Assembly (NCBI GenBank): GCA_039707465.1
Contig: CM077643.1
Location: forward strand, 335,078,919-335,142,918
Origin: Rhabdophis nuchalis
Taxonomy: Eukaryota; Chordata; Lepidosauria; Squamata; Natricidae
Direction: 5' to 3'
DNA length: 64,000 nt
Shown: positions 11,280 to 23,500 of the stretch, piece by piece
Numbering within the stretch: position 1 is the first letter of the stretch
Layout: every line of letters starts with the position of its first letter
Program-made: the position numbers and the translations under genes
Notes under the pieces: generated by a model
What the model was told of the DNA's origin: nothing
Seen by the model: only the letters and a program-made list of their open reading frames with translations
The model's database searches: none

Positions 11280-12300
11280 CAAAATTGAAAAGGAAAACTA
11301 AACTCTGGAGCCTGCAAATGATTATGGGGGAGGGAGAGAGAAAAAAAGATTCAATGACTCTAACCGACTCCAAGTGGAATGAGCCTTATCCTCCACTGTC
11401 TCCTCCCTCCCTCCCCCGAATAAGGGGCGAAATCTGGACGCCTTGTATTACGAGACCCCCACCAAATTCCGGCTTTTTTCCCATCTACGGTGACCCCAAA
11501 TTAAGCCGCCACCCCGGTTCCACACAACCTCACTATCTTATACAGTGCTTGTATTCAGAAGTAGGTCTTCCCTGTTCCCCTTCCCTGCAATGCGGGGGGG
11601 CGGGGGGCGGAGGGGCTTCCATCACCCCCTCTCCCTGCTGCACCCCCCCCAAGTCCCCCCCCACCGCCTTCACCCACCTCCTGCGCAGCTGCTACGCCGC
11701 GGAACGCTGCTGGGTTGGCATGTCAGGGGGGGGGGAGGGCGGAGACAAGGAAAGCCCCCTCCCCCCCATGTCTGACCTTTCACCTGCCTTTGAAAGGTCG
11801 CCCAAGCAAACGCCTGGTTTAAATAGGTTGCGCTCTGCGTGTTCTGAACTTGACGGCTTTTTTCCCCCCTCGCTTGATTAGAACGTGTCAGTTTCAGAAA
11901 ATTCTTGCCTTTGTCTCCGACGGTTAAAAAAAAGTCAGGTTCGACGCGCACTAGGAGTATTCTGGCAGGCATAGCCCAGGACAGCCATACAAAGAATTCC
12001 TTTTCTTTTTTTCTTTTTTTGCCCGTGTGAGGAGACCACGTTGGAAAGCGTTAGGCCTGAAAAGGAAAGAATGACGTAGAGGGATAAGTGACAAAAGTAC
12101 TTCAGGCGACAGTCGTTCTCTTGAGGAAAACTACAAGTCCCAGCATGCCATCGGGTGGTTCTGTAACCTAATGGAGGTGGTTTAACGCTCGATTAACCTT
12201 TCGAGGCAGGAGCACGTTTTGGCTCCCTCGATTGAAGACTTTTGTGAAAGTAAGCGGGATCAGAGGAGTATCTCGACGCTATATTTCAGTTTAGGTCCTT
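11280..12300 (-). promoter_or_regulatory. FAM98A: FAM98A promoter, GC-rich region
   Basis: The sequence directly upstream of the FAM98A start is far richer in G+C and CpG than its AT-rich surroundings, especially 11,400-11,960 with several G and C runs. This is what a CpG-type vertebrate promoter looks like. The open frames through it (for example 11,273-11,881) have biased composition and no recognisable protein, so I read them as non-coding. The transcription start cannot be placed exactly. Confidence 0.6.
12130..12148 (+). promoter_or_regulatory. ZNF143/THAP11-type promoter motif
   Basis: ACTACAAGTCCCAGCATGC matches the well-known vertebrate promoter element ACTACAnnTCCCAGCATGC bound by ZNF143 and THAP11/Ronin. 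It lies about 870 bp upstream of the FAM98A start codon, at the edge of the GC-rich region. It may mark the true start site of FAM98A or of an unannotated divergent plus-strand transcript. Confidence 0.6.
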
Positions 12301-13699
12301 TATTACCACTAGGTGGTGCGTTTTTGAACGCATAACGCTAGCCACGTTTGTGATAGAAAAGCAAAATTTGAATATAGATCAATGCTAAGATTAACTGCAA
12401 AAAGAAAAAAGAATTGAGTTGGAATAGGACATCCTAAACCGCCGAGCTCAACTATCTGCTCACTGCAGGAATCCAAAATTAAACTATTTGGGAGAGATTT
12501 AAATATCAAATTAAGGAAAGCCCACCTGTAATTTTCTATTCCAACCTGTCTTCTTATAATTGAAAGTCATTCTGTGTTCTGCCTCTCGAATGTTTCTCCA
12601 ACTATCAAAATTTATATTTTTAGGTGATTTGTACTCTAAAAACAGCATTTCTTTTTGCTTCTATCTCAAAAAGAAAAATTCAAAGTCAGTAATTATTCCA
12701 ACCTGTCAGGATTCAGCAGTAAATTTTTGCTTAATGTAAACTTATTTTCTTCCAATAATGGCTCATATTGATCACATCTACTTTGTCCAGAAAGAAAATG
12801 TTTTCCTGTTTTAAATCCATGATAGCTTTCTTCAGCTTAATCAGTATCCTTCTTAAATAGCCTTGTGCCATCTCTAATTTTAGAATATACAACTGGACAA
12901 ATATGGACATCTTTTGTAAGTCATGAGATACTTGATTAGATGAATTTGGTCGTGCACATTGCATGTATTCTCAGCAAGTAAAATGAGTTCCAACACTTCT
13001 ATTATAAGAACAAAGACATTGAAATGGATAAAGAATTTCATTGTAATACAGGCTGTTGTCTGTTTTGTTGGTCATTGTCCAAAATGAAGATGTAGTGACA
13101 TTTTCTTTTCATTTTATAGGGTTTATATGAGTGATCCATTTTTTTTACTGGCTGGAATTTTTGGCTCACCTATCTTGCTAGTTACTTCCTATTTTCCACT
13201 TTTAGCCACTGTGTCAACACAGATGCTATTACAAAAGGTATTTTGTAAGCAATGGGGTGAAGGAATCCGTATAGCCCCAGGAAGGTAGCTTAACTTGGCA
13301 AGCCTCAATGTATTGTGGAAATGCCATGTGTGGTGGAAGTTGCCTAGCAGTACATAACATGAATTGAAAATAAGACATTTTGTTAAAAAGCAGCCAAGTT
13401 TACTAGGTGTAGGTGTGTGCTCGTAAGTAACCAAGTGCATCTTTGCTTGGCAACTCTAATCAGAACAAAGTTATTGCAAATTCACTGCCTTCACCTGCCA
13501 TAGTTCCTGAACGTTGGGCCAAACATCAAGGTCTGTCTGTGCTGTTGCTGATATTTAGAGTGGGGAAGCAAGGAATGTTGTGAGTCCCAAGGAGGTAAAT
13601 CTGATGGGACCCAGAAGGGCCTTGTTCATGTTCCTCCTTTAGGAACATCATTCCCAGAGGTGAGATAGGTGGAAATAAATTTTATAAATCCATAAGTGG

Positions 13700-13812
13700 T
13701 CCATTTGATTGATTGTTGTTGCAAGGGAGGTTGAGGGTGACTGATATATTTGTTTGTAAGCTGCATAGAGTCACTGATAGTGAGTGGTGGCCATATAAAT
13801 CTAACAAACAAA
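13700..13812 (+). mobile_element. LINE 3' end remnant
   Basis: GTAAGCTGCATAGAGTCACT, then GTGGCCATATAAATCTAAC and (AACAAAC): decayed L2/CR1-like tail. Confidence 0.45.
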
Positions 13813-15309
13813 CTTCTAATTTTAAACTAAATCCAAGAGAAAGCTCTATCCAAAAAACCTTGCACTACTTCCAAAGCTTTACACAAGGTAGATTTTTTTT
13901 TGAAGCTTTGCTTTTCTTAACTGAAAAGTTTGAGTCTTTATTAATATAGCTGAAGTGCTACATGGATACATAAGATATCCACCATAGAAATACTTAGTGC
14001 TTTCAATCACCCACTACCCTTCCCACCCAAAGCAATTGCAGGCACATCTATGTAAGCAACATACGGTAATCGATATACAACCTGAACAGGGCCCCAAATC
14101 AGTTAAGTTTTTTCATGTCAGGCATAACTGTTTCTTCCTCAGAATGCAGAATGACACCCATCCATTATTTCTGCTGGGTTATCTTTATGAATCTCAAAGA
14201 GGGAAAGTGAGGGAAATAAATTTCAACATCTTTGTATTTCCTCTATGCTTTTCACAGACAAATGAGATATAAAGTATTTTGTGTTTCCAATAAATAAAGT
14301 ATTACTTAAGTAATTGTCTTATTAGCCACCTTGCCACACTCCATATAAATTTCATTGCTAGAGTTGGGAAGTATACGTATTTTATAAATGATATCTTGAG
14401 GAATTATTGAACTATTAAAGAGCTACTGACAATCCTAAATAGAACAGTTGACAGAATAGCCAGGCACCAGGGTAATTTTGTAATAATTTTAATGAACTTA
14501 AGACATAGAAATAAACACATAATCTATAATCATATTATATTCTAGCAACAGGCAATAAAACATTTTCTGCAATATCTACATCTCTTTATCTTAATGTACA
14601 GCTCATATAAAATACTTTGCTCCATGTTTTCTCCCATACAAGTAATGTCAGGGGGGAAAGGTCTGCATCAAATCAAGTTATAAAAGCAAAACCTTAATAT
14701 CATTAAAACCCACCAATTCAAATAATCATAGAAAATTAAGAACTGCCTCAGTAAAAAATAAAAATGAGAAGAATTAAGTCTATCTTGAATATTATAAATT
14801 GAGTGGCACACTTTGCATTATTTTTCAAGATATTTTCTGTACTTTCTAGAAATATTTGAAATGATTAATATTTAGCAGTAAGATTTTTAAAAATGAATTG
14901 AGATGTTACGTAGAGCAAATATTAATGGAATAGTACAAATTATTGTTTTTGTTGTATCATTGTATATATATCATGGTGGCCAGCAACAGAGAGGGGCCTG
15001 GAAAGGGTCTGAACTTTTTATACACACACAAGCCTGATCCTCCATCTCTTTTTCTTTCTTTTCTGTCTCCGAATGTCTTTCTGTCTGTCTGTAAATGCCA
15101 GACAAAGTAAAGGTTCCTCATGGTCCTACAATTCTTTCATTAGTCCTATCAAAGTTCTTGAAAAACTAATGTGTTGCTTTCACCACAGCTATGTCTTAAT
15201 TAGAAGCAGAATTTTACCAAATATAACCTCTCACAGATCAACAGTAAGATGAAAACAAAAACAGGTACTATGGAATATATATTATCAAATTGAGCTTAAT
15301 TGAACTTAC

Positions 15310-15526
15310 CTTCAATTAAAACTGAAGTCCCATCATCTATCCCTATAAATGATCTTGTCTGAAGGTTTAGATCTGAATTAGCTGATCCACACAGAATTAT
15401 TTTAAGATTATGAATCTGATAAGTATTTTCAGTTCCACAAGTTACTGGTAAATTCCACAGAATTGGCAAGATCACTTTTTTATTGCAATGATTTTCTAAA
15501 ATGTTTTTACATACACATGCAGAGTT
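15310..15526 (-). other. Unassigned exon-like open stretch C (OB-fold-like)
   Basis: An open minus-strand frame ends in a clean donor (GAAG|GTAAGT at 15,309). It reads ...ILPILWNLPVTCGTENTYQI, HNLKIILCGSANSDLNLQ and SFIGIDDGTSVLIE. The GIDDGTSVLIE end resembles the strand-turn seen in RPA2/STN1-type OB folds (DDGTGV). Several acceptor positions are possible and none is decisive. I do not recognise the gene. It may be a transposon remnant or a diverged single-copy gene between FAM98A and ZNF318. Confidence 0.25.
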
Positions 15527-16482
15527 CTATTGCTATATTATTAGTGAGATGGGCAGAATAAAAGTTTAAATAATAATTAATAAAAATATTAAAGCTGCTA
15601 TAATATAGCAGGAGAGGGAAATTTCAATCAGAACCAAAATAACTTATTATGAAACATTATTGCTTCTAACCAAAAAGAATGATTTCTTAATCAATCTATT
15701 TCTCTGAATTTAAAAAAATTAAATTAAATTACTGAGATTGATGGACGTTTAAATGCATTTAAATGCACATACTATGGTAAAAACGAACAATCTGAGCATG
15801 ACATTCCATAATTGCTTCAATCAAACATTCTTACTTGTACAATCCTTGCAATATCTTATTTTCTACAAAATGTAGAGAAATATAAATACAAATTAATGAA
15901 GAAAACAAGTTTCCAATAGAATTTCAATACAGAAAATTTATGTATTTATGCTCAGATTTATTTATCAGAATCCAGATTTCTGTCAAATTGTCTTGGAAAC
16001 CTGAGCTTCTTATATTTTGAACTATTACTGTGAAAACTTAATGTTTGGGGGGGGAATCATATTTTAGACATTCATCACTCAGTGGGTAGGTATAGGGCTT
16101 CTGATGTGCATTTCTTCAACTATTTTTTTTCAATTTACAGTGATTTTCAACCAGTTGATTGTTACGCACTTCTAAGTTTCTCAAGCATAGGTGTTTACCC
16201 TGTTGAATAGCAATAACATTGTTAACATGGAGAGTGATATGCATATAGCTTGATATTTTTTCCAGTATGTAACACAGCATGTGGAGATTTAGTATCAGCT
16301 ATCATTATTTTGTAAAGTTCTCCCTCTCTTTCAAAACATTATACAGGATGAGCAATACCACTGTACAGAACTTATTTTCTATAATAGGATTTTCCATAAC
16401 ACTCTCATGCAGCAGGCTTAATGCAAGAAATCAATAATGGTGCAGAAAGAATAAGTAAGAATAAAAGTTCACTGTGACATAC

Positions 16483-16638
16483 CTCAAGTAAAACCTGATC
16501 TTGTGCAACGTTCCAAAGTTAGAAGTATAGATATCTGTTGCTTGAAACTGTGTGGCATCAGCAATACTGCCTATGTGTAGCTTGTCATTTGGGCAGATCT
16601 CCATGATCATGTTTACACATTCTAAATGCATTTGCAAC
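16483..16638 (-). other. Unassigned exon-like open stretch B
   Basis: 156 bp with acceptor GACCAG and donor AG|GTATGT. It reads LQMHLECVNMIMEICPNDKL, HIGSIADATQFQATDIY and TSNFGTLHKIRFYL. The amino-acid make-up looks like real protein rather than random AT-rich translation. Its exit phase does not fit stretch C directly, so a missing exon would have to lie between them. Confidence 0.25.
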
Positions 16639-17426
16639 CTGGTCTAACACTTAATATAACGAGGGAAATCAGTTTGTCATGAAAATCCCTCCAGAATGTG
16701 GATGATGATACCTTCCCTCTTCACTTTCAGCTAGGAAAATCTGGAAGTTGAGCCTTCCTGCAGTTTTTCACTTTGGAAAATACGAACAGTGCCTTAAACC
16801 AGGCCTTGGGGAATTAGCACTTGCAACCACTTCAATAAAGGAGAAAGGTATAAGCAGCTGAAGCTGGCTGTCAGAGGAGCAACATTTTGCTTTCAGCTGC
16901 TCAAGTTGGATGTGTGCACGATAGATGAAAGAGGAAAGGATTTCTCCACTTCATTTCATATTTAGTTACTTTGAAAGCTAAGGTCATATAAGGCTGAACC
17001 TACACAAAAGTATAATCCAGATTCCATATTAGAAAATGTTATCTTGAAACATCTGTTTCAGGTCAACCACTAGCACAACTATTTTGAAATAAAAAGGGAG
17101 CTAAAATCTTTTAAGCAGTTACATTTATTTCTGTTAAGATATTTGAAGCAAGGGTCCCTGCAAATTTTCAACATTCAGAAGACAAGGCAAAAAATTATCT
17201 GTAAAATCGCAGTTGTTACCCGAATGGACAGAAATAATTTATTTTGCATTGTTCTTGAAGTTTCTAAAATAATGTATAAATAGTTCAGGATATTTTAAAG
17301 ATTGTCCTCAGTTATACAATTTCACACACATTCTTCATTTGCATACAAAGGTATCTTCCAATTATTAAATATAAGCTTATCCATTAAATGCAGAATCAAA
17401 TCTCAGCCATGTTTTCAATACTAGTT

Positions 17427-17552
17427 GATTTAGGCTACTTGTAAATATTTAAACTACAATTCTGTTGACATCACAATCAACAATGTTGTGTAAATAATAT
17501 TGTGATGTCAATAGAATTGCAGTTTTAATATTTACATGCAACCTAAGTCAAT
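17427..17552. repeat. Long imperfect inverted repeat (hairpin)
   Basis: The left arm (TTGATTTAGGCTACTTGTAA ... GTTGACATCACAAT) pairs with the right arm (ATTGTGATGTCAATAG ... CAACCTAAGTCAA) around a 21-bp loop. Arms are about 50 bp with a few mismatches. It has no clear hAT ends and is probably an old MITE. Confidence 0.7.
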
Positions 17553-18511
17553 GGTTCTGATTATACTTGATACTTTTGACTATTAAATACTTCCCAAAGA
17601 TCTAGGATATTGTTCAACATATGCACTCTTCCAAGTAATGTTACTTTTTTGTAATTGATGAGCTGAGTCTGACCATTCATATTGTATCCAGTCATTTTCT
17701 CAAATCTTTTGATATAGCACCAATTGCCACCAACACTATTTTCCCCCCACATTGTCCATTTGAAGGTATTTATTTACAAATTTTTCTAGTTTGTTCTTAT
17801 TGGCCTTTCTATCTGCAGTTGGTGCTTATTATCCATACTTGTTTCTTTGTAACTATACTCATCCCTGGCTAATGGACTAAAAGATGATGATTTTCCTCTT
17901 GAAGCTTGCTTGCTTGCTTATAATATATAATAGAATATGTAGGAATTCTACTCAGAATCTTCAGAAACCTTAGTCAGGATTATTTATTTTTAAGATGTAC
18001 AAGGCCTCCCAAATCATAAATAATAAAAGCATACAATAAAAAACACCCTTAAAACAAAAACTAGACTACATATAAATACAAACTATAAAATGGTTACCAA
18101 ACACACAGCAAAACAGGGGGACTCCCACTCAACTGACCTTGAATGCACGGGGAGACAGAAAAATCTTAATGACTTTTGTAAAGGTTAATGAGGAGGGGGG
18201 GGGTCTGTTATATATTGAGAAAGAGATTGCTAAAATAATCTAATCCAGGATAAGAGAAATTATGAGATCCGGTTTTATGTAATGAACACAGTCCTGGACT
18301 GAGACTGAGGAGACCCTATAAAGCTCAGTGCCTAGCCCTGGGCCATTTGCCATCTCTTAAATCTAATATGCTTTATAGTCTTGTTGTAAAAGTTACAAAA
18401 AGTTACTGAAGGGAGAAGAAAAGATTGTACCTTGGTAGGATAATGCTAGGGAATGTAATAATTTTATTAGAATAACATTATATATTCAACTTGCTTCTCA
18501 ACCCCTTAAAC

Positions 18512-18629
18512 CAGGGGTGTCAAAACCGCGCCCCAGATGCATTGCGCGCTGGCCACGCCCATCCCGTTTAGTGAAGGAGAAAAAAGTCACGATACATGAC
18601 AACATGATGCCATGCGTTTGACACCCCTG
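18512..18629 (+). mobile_element. hAT-type MITE, CAGGGGTGTCAAA ends
   Basis: 118 bp, CAGGGGTGTCAAAACC to GTTTGACACCCCTG, with a perfect duplication ccttaaac (18,504-18,511 and 18,630-18,637). Confidence 0.75.
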
Positions 18630-18695
18630 CCTTAAACCATCAGCAGTATGCAACAAAACAGTGAAAAATGAACAATTTTACATCCCTTTACTTAC

Positions 18696-18751
18696 TTGCG
18701 TTCCATGCTTAACAAGTTGACGTAGTAATGTGGGGTGCAAGCCATAGCATC
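18696..18751 (-). other. Unassigned exon-like stretch A
   Basis: The short minus-strand frame MRCYGLHPTLLRQLVKHGTQ ends exactly at a strong donor (CAA|GTAAGTAAAG). No convincing acceptor was found. Kept only because it lies on the same strand, upstream of stretches B and C. Confidence 0.15.
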
Positions 18752-19094
18752 TCATGATGTTGCTATCATTATTGCTACATTATTATAATTTGTAAGTTAT
18801 TTTGAATTTTGCTGGATTAAACAGGATATATAAATATTTATTACATGAATACATTTTATATAGACATGTTCAACAACTGTACAATTAAACCAATAGAACT
18901 GGCCATGTAATTCCTAATTACCTTGATACAGACAATTTCATCTTAGCTATATTTTTGATTTTATGCTATCCTACATCTGATAATTTCTATCGTTGTTACC
19001 ATGTGCTATTTTGATCACCCCAGGTTGCTAACTGGGAATCTAAATTCTTCTTGATCTTGAAATTAGGAAATTATTAATTCTCTTACTGCTTAGT

Positions 19095-19160
19095 CATAAA
19101 GCCAGCTAGGAGACTTTGGGCCAGTCGTTTTCTCTTAGCTCTAGGAATAGGTCAATAAAT
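19095..19160 (+). mobile_element. tRNA SINE remnant
   Basis: AAAGCCAGCTAGGAGACTTT GGGCCAGTC matches the middle of the squamate tRNA SINE seen at 47,981. Confidence 0.4.
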
Positions 19161-19540
19161 CATTTTTCAAAAATGTTATGAAAACTACAAAACCTTATCC
19201 ATGTAGATACCAGGAGTCAAGACAAAAAGAAAGTTGTTAGTAAAGCATTAGATTTAGTAACATTTCATAATTTAGGAGATTATACATTCACAAGAAACGA
19301 TTTCTAATATTGCCATTTTATTTCCACTGAAGTATATTTTTTCTTGTATTTACAAAGTATTTCACATCTTCTATCCACACTGATCTTGTATGATGAACCA
19401 GTATGTTTAAAATTCAAAGCAAGTTTACTTTTAAAGTTTTATTTTAAAAAGGAAAAGTATATAATTCTTTGCAATGTTTAAGCAAAGTTTTCTCTTAAGA
19501 TCAGATGAATTTGAAAGATGAAAAACTTATTTCCATCAGC

Positions 19541-20599
19541 TTTATTTCAACCACAGAATCCAAACACTATTTATAGAAGTAGACATAAAAAAGACACAGA
19601 AATAGTATTTATCATATCGCAGATCATCATAGGTTTATTTTAGATTTACAGATATAACCTTTTAGATAAATCCATGCAAACATCACTGCGTTTCTTGACA
19701 AGTTGTATAACTGAAAACCTTCACACAACAGTATTTTTGTAGCTCAGGGATTCATTCAGGCATGTAATGTCTGGTTATATGATGGAAATCCAATCCAGAG
19801 AGCAAAATTCAGATCTTCCATTTCTTCTGAGTTAGGCAGCTGCTAAACAATTTAACACAAACAGTTACTGTACCACAATGTAGTAAAATAAAATGTGATT
19901 TTTAAATCATGCAAGTGACCTCAATATGCAGAGTCCAATTGATGGGCCACAGCCTTACCAAAGATTTTCTTTCTCCAAAAGTGAGTTGATAGATATTTCT
20001 CCTTTGCTCAGTGAGATGGCATCCACACAGGATTTTATACAATATGGCATCACAGTCTTGATTACAGGTGCAGTTCAACAAGATAATAACAAGTAAAAAA
20101 TGCAGAACAATCTTCTGCATAATGAAAAATGCAGAACACTTTTCATGCATTTTACATTTTGTGCAATGAAACATACAAAACGTTTCAAAGAAACTTTCTG
20201 CTTAAATGGTTCAGCAAGAGCCTTCTTTTTTTCTCAAGTCCTGAACACCTGTCCTTGCACTTGTCAGTGTTGCACTTGGAATGTTATTTACAAAAGCTGT
20301 ATAAATCAGAAACCATAAAAAGTCAAAGAACAATGTAAAAAGTAGTCACAGTTTTACAGAAATAATAACTGAAAAAAACCAAACCATAGCCGAAACACAT
20401 ACTACAGATGAGAAATCCATTTTTAATGGCTGGAAGTCCAAGACTGAAAAAGAAATATTTTACACAATCAGATATATACAATACAGTTTACATTTTAGTC
20501 AGAATTTTAGATATTTTTTGGCAAAAGACTATTGCAAGGTATAAATTTTCAACTTATTAAGCTAAAATATAATATTTACAAAATTTCAACAATTGCTGC
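19541..20599 (-). other. ZNF318: Probable ZNF318 3' UTR
   Basis: The AT-rich sequence after the stop codon has no recognised repeat. Minus-strand AATAAA signals lie at 19,634-19,639 and 19,541-19,546, with another at 19,438-19,443. Any of these could end the transcript, giving a 3' UTR of about 1-1.2 kb. Which one is used cannot be told from sequence alone. Confidence 0.5.
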
Positions 20600-23500
20600 T
20601 TAAAGACTTGGAACAATTTTGTCTGTACTTACCAGGTGCTCTGCAGATTTGTCAGTTACTTCTGAAGCCAACTTATTTTTAACTTCACATTTATCTTCAT
20701 TCTTTTCTTCCTCTGTCTTTGTTAGTTTATCTATGGATGTCTGCATCTGATTCTTGAGACTGTACAATTCATTGTCACCTGAACCCCCTGCTTCTCCAGA
20801 TTCCTTTAGTTTTGGAAAGAGGGATTCCATGCATGTCACAGTTTGGTTTTGTATATTTTCCCCACCACAGCTCCACAACAGTTTATCAGGCGTGTCTCCT
20901 TTGCTACTATATGGGGGTTGGGGCATGGAAACAGAAGGCATATCCTGCAATTGAGCAAGAGGCATGCTTACTTCTACCATATCAGCCTTTGATGCAGGAG
21001 ACATCACATGTGGAATAATTACATCTGAAACCACTGAGCAAAATTTCTCCTCTTGATCATCAGGGGTAAATGAAACAAAATTAATTATTTCGGATTCAAT
21101 CACTGGTTGGTCAGTGTCCAACTCGCTCATTTTGCTGGACTCTAAACAAATAGGTGCAACCATTTCTAACTTTGGACTGTCTGTATTGTCCTCGTTTAAA
21201 ATTTCAGTTGGCAGAATATCCACCACTTCATGTTCCACTGTAATATTTCCCAGAGTGAAATCAATGGGTTCTAATTCCAAATTTGGTTTCAGTCTGGGAG
21301 AATCCATAGCCTTTGTTTCATCAGATTTTGGAGAGACTCCTTCATTTTCTAAATCCAGAGAAAAAGTAGTAGACTGTTCAAAACTAAGTTCTGGATATGT
21401 ATTGTTTAGGTCAAAATTATCAGCTGTTGGGGTATTCAATACTTCAGTATTCAAATCCGTGAAGGAAAGGGTCACCTCTCCAAGATGCCCAATACTGATT
21501 TCTGTTGGAAGAGGATCTAGTGATTCTTGGCTCATTTCTGGCTGAAGTGTTGAAAAAGTAGCACTTTCTGTTTCTACAGTTCTTTCTTCAGTGCCACTTA
21601 ATTCCAAGTCAGAGGCAGAAGATTTTTGTGTATCATGTTTTATAAATATGAATTCCACATAATTAGATTTAATTTCATTTGTAAAAGAAATACTATCCAA
21701 CGCTTCTGTTTTTACCACTTGGAGTTCCTTGCTTTCACAGCTTAATGGGAATGGATCAATTTGTTCATGTTTCTCTTCTGTGGTACTTATTGATGTTAAA
21801 TTAACAAAGTTCTCATTTGTAATCTCTTCAGATTCTAGAACATTAACTATACTGAAATCCTCACCATCCTTTAACTGAGAACCATTCAAATCCTCTTCAT
21901 TGTTTATAAGGAAAGAGTCTAATTCAACTTTGTTTAGCTCTGAATCTAAATACTGGACCTTTGAAGGCTGAGGACTTTTCTCATTATTGCATTCCTTAGT
22001 GTCCAGTTTTAGATCAATTGATAATTCTTTAGAATAACTGTCATTTTGCACAGAATCAGAGATAGTTTCTGGAAGATTGTTAGAGATTTCTGAGATTTGT
22101 GTGATGGATTGATCATTAGAAATGTCATGTTCTGCTGTCTCAAGACTGACAGATGGGTCAGTAAAGCCATCCAAAGGAAGAGGGCTCATTTTTTCTATCT
22201 CCACAGCTAACTCACTTTTCTCAGGTTTAGATGATTTCTTGTCAAATTCAGATGGAACAGGAATTCCCATTTCTTCCTCATTATGGAATGGATAAGAGGT
22301 ACTTCTTGCTAAATCATCTGCGTCTGACAGTGCAGATTCCATATCTAAAAAGGAGACTTTTTCTACGTCCCTCTCAACACTGGTTTTGATTTCAATAATT
22401 TCATCAGTTGTCATCATTTTCTCATCTTTTACTTCCTCTGTTTCTGGGTTCTTAGCCGAGGAAGTATACACACTGCAAAGCGATTCCTCTGAAAAAGGAT
22501 TACAACTTGGCTTGGAATTTACCTGTAGACTTGTATTTTTCTCCTTCTCCGTAGGATTCAACTTTCCTTTTTCTGAAAGTGCAGAATTCACTAGCTTGCT
22601 CTCAGCTGGATTCCTCCCACTACTGTTGTAAAAAATGTCATATAGATCTTTAGCATTACCTGCAGCCAGAGAAGAGTTATTTTTCTTTAATTTTTTAACA
22701 TGCTCCCCAAAAACAGTTGGAGGTGGCAAGGGGCGAGGACACATGGGCATTTCCAATATGTTCTTATCATCCTCCGATACACCAGGTGCCATATCATCTG
22801 CCAGGATAACCAATTGTTTTGGTGGTGGAGGGGGTGGAGGGGCAAATACTATTGGTGGTGCCTGTGGTACTGATCGTGACAGTGGTGGTGCTGGAGGCAG
22901 TGACAGCTGAGGAGGGCACCTATGTGGCCTCTCAAGAGATTGCTCATTTGCTTTTGTCAGGTGTGAGACATCTTGTTCTTTCACCATTGCTGCAAGCTCC
23001 CGTGCCTTTGCCTGAGCTTTTGCCACCACCTCTGCATGCTCTTGGGCCTTTGTTACATGTGTATGTTCCACAGCCTTTGTCTCACTTTCATTCTTGCCTT
23101 CCTCTGCTTCTTCCTTTGTATCTTTTATATCCTCCTGTGATCCCTTTAGAACTACTACTTCTCCCCCAAATGCTTTTGATATAATATCTGGTGCCAAAAC
23201 AATGTCTGGATTCCCCTCTTTGACAACCGGCAGAGGTTTGGCAGAGGTACCAGATGATTTTATGGACAAAAAAGTATTTAGGGGTGCTGGCTTGCTTACT
23301 GTTGTAACTGCAGTCTTCCTTAGAACCATCACTGGGATTGGTAAATTGGGGCGGATTTTGGTTTGTGATGAAGTTGAAATAACTGGTGTCCAGGGGCTTG
23401 TATGTGGAATTACGGTTTTTCCAGATAATTTAATTGCAATGGGCTTTGAATTTTGCTTTCCAGATTGGGACTTACTTTCTTTACCTTCCTCAGGGCTCTC

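Larger units (their letters stand above)
12310..19540. other. Intergenic stretch between FAM98A and ZNF318
   Basis: AT-rich DNA without a recognised gene. It holds decayed LINE tails (13.7 kb and about 18.8 kb), a hairpin repeat (17.4 kb), a MITE (18.5 kb), a SINE remnant (about 19.1 kb) and the three exon-like stretches listed separately. The minus-strand frame at 17,561-17,752 (RFEKMTGYNMNGQ) may be an L1-like fragment. The rest shows nothing I can support. Confidence 0.6.

Noticed and set aside
11273..11972. Frames of 100-200 residues upstream of FAM98A
   Set aside because: Biased GC-rich promoter sequence with Pro/Gly runs; no known protein and no splice support.
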